This document shows positions 15,801 through 19,813 of a DNA stretch of 19,813 nt, piece after piece. Under the pieces are notes generated by a model that saw only the letters and a list, made by a program, of their open reading frames with translations, did not search any database and was not told the origin of the DNA. This stretch comes from Euryarchaeota archaeon UBA4 (GTDB lineage Archaea; Thermoplasmatota; Poseidoniia; Poseidoniales; Thalassarchaeaceae): positions 6,714-26,526 of the forward strand of contig DAFQ01000017.1 in NCBI GenBank assembly GCA_002497985.1. The letters are read 5' to 3'. Every line of letters begins with the position of its first letter. Positions within the stretch are counted from its first letter, which is position 1. The position numbers were made by a program, and so were the translations under genes.

Positions 15801-16682
15801 AAAATAGGTCTGCTTTTGTTCGCCTCGTTACTGCTTCTAGGAAAGTTAGGATTGACACTTCCTCACATTCCAAACATGTTCTCAGTCCCAATGCGCATTC
15901 TGCCTAATGGGCCCAGTACATCACTGTCTGATGACGGCGAACGTTCCACCCTCGACTTCATGGGCGGACCGGCGGAAACCGCGTATAACATCGTGAAGGG
16001 ATTCTCCCTCAAATCATCCTTCTTGCTGATATTCCTCTGTCTTCTTACCGAGCTCTACGTATTCGTAGATCCCATAATGGGTGATGTTTTCATCAATAGG
16101 GCTGGCTGGACCTCTACAGAATACGTCAAGCTGATGGGAGGATGGGTAATCGTCTTCACGATTGGTGGTCAGTTACTTGGCGGATTCCTGGGTGACAAAT
16201 ACGGAATTAGGGAAGTCGCCATGGTAGGATGGATCTTAGCCGCGCTTACCAACTCAGGATTAGCGATGATAGAGCCTTGGTGGTCCAACACGACTCTGAT
16301 GACCGTCTATCTGTGCCTCCGGGCATTCCTCTTTGGAATAGCTTGGATCAGTGTAATCTCGATATGCATGAGGCTGACTTACAGCAAGGCAGGAGGGACC
16401 CAGTTCACTGCTTACATGTCGATGTTCAACTTGTCAGGAGTCATCACCCTCCTGCTGACTGGCGAGTTATTGCTCTACATTGACTACATATCGGCACTTT
16501 ACCTAGGAGGGGCACTGACTCTGGTCACAGTAGTGCTTCTGGTGTTCATTGACCCAGAGGAGTGCGATAGGGTGCTGGAGGGTAGGCTAGGGAACCAGGA
16601 AGGGGATGAGGAAGTTCTGGATGCAGATCTCGGCGAAAGCGCATGGTGGGAAGGTGATGAGCCTGGCCCAGTCAATGTCTGA
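12825..16682 (+). CDS. Secreted S8 subtilisin-like protease fused to an AmpG/PAT-like MFS transporter
   Basis: One uninterrupted 1285-residue frame. Residues 1-27 are a signal peptide; about 92-158 resemble an I9-type propeptide (IFIDY ... LPGVVMIEDL). The S8 domain (about 165-520) has the full triad: Asp191 in AILDTG, His258 in GTHGSHVAG, Ser442 in SGTSMATP, and oxyanion Asn365 in SAGNEFG. A Pro/Asp-rich loop is bracketed by Cys213 and Cys230. A beta-rich domain (about 520-615) and a membrane anchor (about 631-650) follow, then a cytoplasmic linker and an MFS unit (about 709-1243) with GLPSGFTGVVYPAYLY (720-735), FKFLYGPIVD (758-767) and SSLQDVSVDALAVDIL (818-833), as in AmpG and acetyl-CoA transporters. 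Two extra helices (about 953-973 and 993-1012) lie between the MFS halves. The topology is consistent: protease outside, anchor, N-terminus of the MFS inside. Proteolysis coupled to peptide uptake is inferred; the cargo is unknown. Confidence 0.9.
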   Translation: MVGRSAAIASALVMLFILPLASSTIAPAEQGRGGLDADGRWVLSVESDLHAEWWLHWSRDKDSDSLDDRLEWLLQQPDQVQQDWWRRAPEGSARIFIDYNHHPTDADVSALEELGVQVTFRPKYLDTVTATAPFSSILSGDGILSLPGVVMIEDLGLAEPNMHEAVPNMGVDQVWNDFGFDGTGSVVAILDTGVRGDHEGLNDMDDEPFTMGCDQPDPDPTNPNPIPIDCDPKIIAFFDAVFTDSEQDPSTSYDSGTHGSHVAGIAAGTGGGQADPTTGLKYVGAAPGAFLINLLACCDGDIEDVIQGAQWAIENKDKYGIDIVTSSLGEQQLEIHFDNDGNSAWSRQMDSVVEAGIITTLSAGNEFGGATFAGCNTIDSPGDANLPVTVASLDKDLGLAIYSSRGYTSDGRVKPDVATIGSSIMAPDAATSDGYTSKSGTSMATPLMAGIAALMVEANPDLTPTEFKDIISAHSIERDLQLLGDPGFNDCSILETRPDNEFGYGQADPLAFVEAAGSIDRSLNVSMDVETLQQIGNESYISGTASGVPPGTGVVEVRVGGGEWKGAADLSGDWSNWRVKLDPHVESGNSTIYARLVFSDDSISPIDSRRVILIDGQSSGALDGDLTTLSSMVFIVPFTLVSTLLVFVVIRERWDRKFKREGDEAIFSLSTLSNNFAALSPVLWPEKIKSARDSWNDGASLVENQFRRYVSLSILYTAQGLPSGFTGVVYPAYLYVSGYGPAEVATMWAVIALPWTFKFLYGPIVDSVQAPSYGLRRPWILFAQTGMVVTLGVLLFIPDLAASIETVTLILFVHNLFSSLQDVSVDALAVDILQPDEVAKANGFMFAAKRVGIIASGAGLGSLVAKFGIKSAILIQLPLLLLIMALPLFLRERPGNRLFPWEKYDSSGTPLDPEEESEQIEATVPPWKEDDGEYSAAKWTADNLRSENISVPATILWTSIITLLISMTLWIMGEVGQSDSLIDSSKYFDKGGKIGLLLFASLLLLGKLGLTLPHIPNMFSVPMRILPNGPSTSLSDDGERSTLDFMGGPAETAYNIVKGFSLKSSFLLIFLCLLTELYVFVDPIMGDVFINRAGWTSTEYVKLMGGWVIVFTIGGQLLGGFLGDKYGIREVAMVGWILAALTNSGLAMIEPWWSNTTLMTVYLCLRAFLFGIAWISVISICMRLTYSKAGGTQFTAYMSMFNLSGVITLLLTGELLLYIDYISALYLGGALTLVTVVLLVFIDPEECDRVLEGRLGNQEGDEEVLDADLGESAWWEGDEPGPVNV

Positions 16683-16932
16683 ACACCTCATATCAGCTGA
16701 TACTGACTTCATCTTCTTCAGTCAGACAATATGCCCGTATTGCGTCAGGGCATCTAGGACTCTGGAAGCTAAAGGATTCACATTTACCGAGGTCAACCTA
16801 GACCACTACGAGGGCCTTAGAGGGGAGGTTGTCTTGGAAACGGGACATCGTACAGTGCCGGTGGTTTTCGACATCAGGGGTGAAAATCCCATCTTCGTAG
16901 GTGGCTCAGACCACCTTCTGGACTACCTCTGA
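16657..16932 (+). CDS. Glutaredoxin-like thiol-disulfide oxidoreductase
   Basis: This 91-residue protein has the glutaredoxin fold. It shows FIFFSQTICPYC (18-29) with a CPYC dithiol active site at 26-29, the cis-proline loop HRTVPVVF (64-71) and the VGGSDHLLDYL (81-91) that binds glutathione in true glutaredoxins. It reduces protein disulfides or mixed thiols in the cytoplasm; since many archaea lack glutathione, the electron donor may be another thiol or the thioredoxin reductase of this window (inference). ATG at 16657 was chosen because it has GGGAAGGTG directly upstream; ATG at 16675 (85 residues) also leaves the fold intact. Both overlap the end of the protease-transporter gene, suggesting coupling. 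Its last 10 nt overlap the end of the convergent hydrolase gene. Confidence 0.88.
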   Translation: MSLAQSMSEHLISADTDFIFFSQTICPYCVRASRTLEAKGFTFTEVNLDHYEGLRGEVVLETGHRTVPVVFDIRGENPIFVGGSDHLLDYL

Positions 16933-17522
16933 GAAACCTCTGCCATCCCCTTTATTGCAACTCTCAACTCTTCCAACTGGTTCAGGTTCACCATGTGGCC
17001 CTTGCCGTGCTCAAGCCTAGTGACGGGCCACCCCGCATCCTCGAAGATGTCAGCATGGTGCCGTGCGAGATCAATCGGCACTAGGTGGTCGCCCGTCCCG
17101 TGCATCCATACAACGGGTCGCGGCTGGAGGAAAGGGATACGATCCCTTAGTGACTCGCCCCTCACGGTCTTGGTCCCAATTAGAATCAAGCCAGCTATCC
17201 TGTCCTGCACCTCGGTCTCGAGCAGGGCAGATGCCATGGCACCCCCCTGTGAGAAGCCTCCGACTATTATGGAGCCTTCTGGAAGGGACTCCATAATTAG
17301 CGAGAGCGACTCGTCCACCTGTTCCTGAGAATCCCCATCAAGGGGGAGCGTGGGGTCCTCTGCCCTGAGCCACCACGCAAAGCCGCCCCTAGTTGGGTGC
17401 TCTGTGGTGGCCTGGGGGCAAATCACCGACCACCCATCAGGAACGAGGCTCTCCGCTAGTGGACGCATCATCTCTGAGGTCCCAGTCATCCCGTGCATCA
17501 TCACGAGCGTCCCCCCACTCAT
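16923..17522 (-). CDS. Small alpha/beta hydrolase (carboxylesterase/phospholipase family)
   Basis: This 199-residue alpha/beta hydrolase of the carboxylesterase/lysophospholipase (Abhydrolase_2-like) group probably cleaves an ester or thioester in the cytoplasm. The triad is visible: Ser91 in the nucleophile elbow GGFSQGGAM, Asp145 in MHGTGDHLVP, and His176 in EHGKGHMVN. MMHGMTGTSEMM (8-19) forms the oxyanion-hole strand-turn. There is no signal peptide or membrane segment. ATG at 17522 has GAGGTG (17528-17533) 5 nt upstream, overlapping the stop of the lipoprotein gene, so the two are translationally coupled. Its 3' end overlaps the glutaredoxin gene by 10 nt, tail to tail. The substrate cannot be read. 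Confidence 0.87.
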   Translation of the reverse strand: MSGGTLVMMHGMTGTSEMMRPLAESLVPDGWSVICPQATTEHPTRGGFAWWLRAEDPTLPLDGDSQEQVDESLSLIMESLPEGSIIVGGFSQGGAMASALLETEVQDRIAGLILIGTKTVRGESLRDRIPFLQPRPVVWMHGTGDHLVPIDLARHHADIFEDAGWPVTRLEHGKGHMVNLNQLEELRVAIKGMAEVSQR

Positions 17523-17531
17523 GGGGCCACC

Positions 17532-18530
17532 TCACAGGCTCCATGACTGGGTAATCCCGCCAGCGAAGATAAGTCGGAGGTAACTGTCTCCCGTGAAGGT
17601 GGCAGTCAGGGTGTATTCCTCGGAGGGGTAGGGGATGGTGCCCAACGTCCCACTCTCGCTCGCCCCGGGCCCCCATACTCTCTCTAGGGCGGAAATCGAG
17701 CCGTGGTCCCTGAGGGTCAGGGTGATGCTCGAGCCACCGCTGCCGCACGCAGCATCCAGGAAGTAGATCATCTCGTCCCACTCGCCATCGTTGGGGTGGT
17801 CGCTGACGAAGAATGAGTCCTCGAACTCGAAATCAGGACCTGACTCATCCCAGGTGTTGGAGTACAGATCGCCTCCGCGAACGAAGTAGACATCACCAGA
17901 GTGCGAACTCCCATCGTCCGCGAGCAGCATCCTAAGCTGCACTACTCCCGAGGGATCAGTCCAGATGAAGGACGAGAAGAACTTTGATGACGCATCGTAA
18001 ACGTAGTCGAGGGTGGAACCGTCAGATGCCCCTGCCTCCATAACTGCCACACCCCCCGAAACCGAGCGAACGCTGGCAGACCACTCTGTGGAGAATAGGG
18101 TGAAGTCCCAACTCGCCCCTTCACTGAGTGGGAAGTCTAGGACCGGCTGAGGCGCCCCATTCTCGAACGCAGAGAGATTCTCGTGAGTTATTCTGCCTAG
18201 GAATGGGTTGTGATTCAGGACAGCGTGCCTCCGTGCCTCCCCGATGCTGGAGATGGCCAGCATGTAGGCCGTGCCATCCTCCTCAGTATCTGAAGCGACT
18301 ACCAGTCTCGCGGTGTCGTCGCTGTAGTCGGGGGTCGAAAAGGTGTACAACCACCAGTCGCCAACATCCCAAGTTGGCGAATCCACCGGGCTGTCATCCG
18401 TAGTTCCGCCCGAGTTCCCTGTCTCGATGCAACCAGAGAGCGTGCAAGCGAGAAGCATGAAGGCCATGCCCAAGGTGACAGTGCCCCGCATGAGCCTCCG
18501 TCGAGGCACACAGTCAAGAGACTGACGCAT
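17532..18530 (-). CDS. Putative secreted lipoprotein of unknown function
   Basis: I do not recognise a family for this 332-residue protein. Residues 15-33 form a hydrophobic signal segment ending in the lipobox LSGC (31-34), with Cys34 as the likely lipidated residue. A Gly/Ser/Thr/Asp-rich spacer (about 37-50) follows, then a mainly beta-type, acidic domain starting at WDVGDWWLYTFSTP and running to the end. The composition (many Asp, Ser, Gly; few Lys) fits an extracellular protein. ATG at 18530 was chosen because it is 13 nt past the pyrophosphatase stop; the frame stays open to 18575, overlapping it, and ATG at 18491 would leave only the signal segment before the lipobox. It precedes the hydrolase by 9 nt. 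A surface binding or envelope role is the most that can be inferred. Confidence 0.7.
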   Translation of the reverse strand: MRQSLDCVPRRRLMRGTVTLGMAFMLLACTLSGCIETGNSGGTTDDSPVDSPTWDVGDWWLYTFSTPDYSDDTARLVVASDTEEDGTAYMLAISSIGEARRHAVLNHNPFLGRITHENLSAFENGAPQPVLDFPLSEGASWDFTLFSTEWSASVRSVSGGVAVMEAGASDGSTLDYVYDASSKFFSSFIWTDPSGVVQLRMLLADDGSSHSGDVYFVRGGDLYSNTWDESGPDFEFEDSFFVSDHPNDGEWDEMIYFLDAACGSGGSSITLTLRDHGSISALERVWGPGASESGTLGTIPYPSEEYTLTATFTGDSYLRLIFAGGITQSWSL

Positions 18531-18543
18531 AATGGTTCTGAAC

Positions 18544-19813
18544 TCAAAGAAGTCCGGCAATGACGACCGACACAATCGACATCAGCTTGATCAGGATGTT
18601 TAGGGATGGTCCGCTGGTGTCCTTGAAGGGGTCTCCAATGGTGTCTCCTACGACCGCTGCTGAGTGGGCATCATCGCCCTTCTCTGCCCCAGATATCTCG
18701 CCTTGCTCGATAGCCTTCTTCGCGTTGTCCCATGCTCCTCCAGCGTTAGCCATGAAGAGCGCCATGAGGACACCAGTGGCAGTGGCTCCAGCCAGAGTCC
18801 CACCGAGTGCCGCGGGCCCTAGGGCCAAACCGATGATAACCGGGCTCGATATTGCTACTAGTCCTGGCATGACCATCTCGCGCAGAGCGGCCTGCGTCGA
18901 AATGTCGACGCACGTGGCGCTGTCGGGCTCTACACCCTCTCTGCCCTCTAGGAGGCCATCTATTTCCCTGAATTGCCGGCGGATTTCCACAATCATCGCT
19001 TCAGCAGCCCGGCCAACAGACTTCATTGTCATTGCAGCTACCACGAATGGAAGCGCACCTCCGATTAGGAGGCCTATCACTACCTCTGGGTTAGTGAGGG
19101 AGAGGTCAGCAGCATCCAAACCAGCACTCGTCTTGTAGGCTGCAAACAGTGCCAGAGCAGTAAGGGCCGCGCTTCCGATAGCGAAACCCTTCCCGATGGC
19201 AGCAGTGGTGTTGCCAATCGAGTCAAGCCCATCGGTGATGTCGCGAACTTCCTTGCCCAAACCCGACATCTCAGCGATTCCTCCTGCGTTGTCGGCCACG
19301 GGCCCGTAGGCGTCCACGGTCATGGTCACGCCAACAGTTCCAAGCATCCCCATTGCAGCCATCGCGATTCCGTATAGGCCAGCGTCACCGCCGCCCATCA
19401 CGTCATTGGCACCGTAAATTCCAGCAGCTATCAGAAGCACCGGTATCAATACCGACTCCATTCCAACTGCAAGGCCAGCGATTGCATTGGTCGCGCTACC
19501 GGTCTTGGAGGCCTCCCCGATGTAGGGGATCGCCTTGACTTGGAATCCGAATACAGGCTCTATTCCAGTGTAGTACTCGGTAACTAGGCCAATCAGTATG
19601 CCAACGAGGCTGCCGATAGCAACTGCCTGGACAACGGTCTGATCTAGACCCAACTCGCCTAGGGCAAAGTGCCCTCCAGCGATGAATAGGCCCGCACCGA
19701 TGAAAGTGGTGTTCCTGAGGGCTGCACCAGCGTCCATGTTCTTCATCGCTGATATCGAGAACACACCGATAATTGATGCCACGTATCCGACAATGGCCAG
19801 TGCGATTGGAATC
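18544..19813 (-). CDS. hppA: Membrane-bound ion-translocating pyrophosphatase (5' end beyond the window)
   Basis: This is the C-terminal part, about 420 residues, of a membrane pyrophosphatase (usually 650-760 residues), which hydrolyses cytoplasmic PPi and pumps H+ and/or Na+ outwards. The frame stays open to the window edge, so the true start is outside; the GTG at 19782 is internal. Signature segments are present: DAYGPVADNAGGIAEMSG, DSIGNTTAAIGKGFAIGSAA, and near the end GDTIGDPFKDTSGPSLNILI, with its acidic PPi/Mg2+ residues and several helices. In GNTTAAIGKG, the position that is Lys in K+-independent enzymes is Ala, which points to the K+-dependent class. The helix that separates H+ from Na+ pumps is not in the window. 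The lipoprotein gene follows after 13 nt. Confidence 0.96.
   Translation of the reverse strand, partial: IPIALAIVGYVASIIGVFSISAMKNMDAGAALRNTTFIGAGLFIAGGHFALGELGLDQTVVQAVAIGSLVGILIGLVTEYYTGIEPVFGFQVKAIPYIGEASKTGSATNAIAGLAVGMESVLIPVLLIAAGIYGANDVMGGGDAGLYGIAMAAMGMLGTVGVTMTVDAYGPVADNAGGIAEMSGLGKEVRDITDGLDSIGNTTAAIGKGFAIGSAALTALALFAAYKTSAGLDAADLSLTNPEVVIGLLIGGALPFVVAAMTMKSVGRAAEAMIVEIRRQFREIDGLLEGREGVEPDSATCVDISTQAALREMVMPGLVAISSPVIIGLALGPAALGGTLAGATATGVLMALFMANAGGAWDNAKKAIEQGEISGAEKGDDAHSAAVVGDTIGDPFKDTSGPSLNILIKLMSIVSVVIAGLL

Noticed and set aside
12825..16682. Protease-transporter joint as two genes with a missed stop
   Set aside because: There is no stop codon, and the segment between the domains contains a membrane anchor and linker that make the topology consistent; I cannot exclude a sequencing error without reads.
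18560..19138. 192-codon plus-strand open frame
   Set aside because: Antisense to the pyrophosphatase, whose conserved helices explain the open frame.

Overview
The window reads as a chromosomal segment of a planktonic euryarchaeon. It is most consistent with Marine Group II (Ca. Poseidoniales) or a related Thermoplasmatota lineage; this is inference from gene content, not from a marker gene. The archaeal signals are a RibL-type FAD synthetase, an archaeal-type lumazine synthase, a stand-alone DHBP synthase, very short intergenic spaces, mixed ATG/GTG starts with only some Shine-Dalgarno sites, and TATA-like elements about 25 nt before some starts. Seventeen protein genes are supported. No tRNA, rRNA, CRISPR array, insertion sequence or integrase was seen. 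The only noncoding stretch longer than 100 bp is at about 7379-7534.

Left block, minus strand, transcribed right to left (7378 to 34): a giant fused E1 alpha-beta 2-oxoacid dehydrogenase with an N-terminal zinc ribbon, a CaCA-type cation/Ca2+ exchanger, an acyl-CoA dehydrogenase, a MobA/MocA-like nucleotidyltransferase, a ZIP metal transporter and an XdhC-family maturation factor. E1 plus acyl-CoA dehydrogenase suggests branched-chain amino acid/2-oxoacid catabolism. MocA-like plus XdhC suggests maturation of a molybdenum hydroxylase encoded elsewhere. An AT-rich promoter region with three copies of a TGTGGT element lies in front of the block.

Middle block, minus strand (11865 to 7535): ribB, ribL, ribE, ribH, then thioredoxin reductase and a MoeB/MoeZ-type E1-like adenylyltransferase-rhodanese. 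This is a compact riboflavin/FAD operon with couplings of -4 to +40 nt, leading into an FAD enzyme and a sulfur-carrier activating enzyme.

Right block, plus strand (11936 to 16932): a GHMP sugar kinase, divergent from ribB; a 1285-residue protein that joins a secreted subtilisin-like (S8) protease with an intact triad to an AmpG/PAT-like MFS transporter through one membrane anchor; and a small glutaredoxin. The protease-transporter fusion is the most striking item: the topology fits a protease outside the cell delivering product to its own permease. A 9-bp-arm inverted repeat sits across its start codon.

Far right, minus strand (edge to 16923): the C-terminal part of a membrane pyrophosphatase with residues of the K+-dependent class, a lipoprotein of unknown function, and a small alpha/beta hydrolase that ends tail-to-tail with the glutaredoxin.
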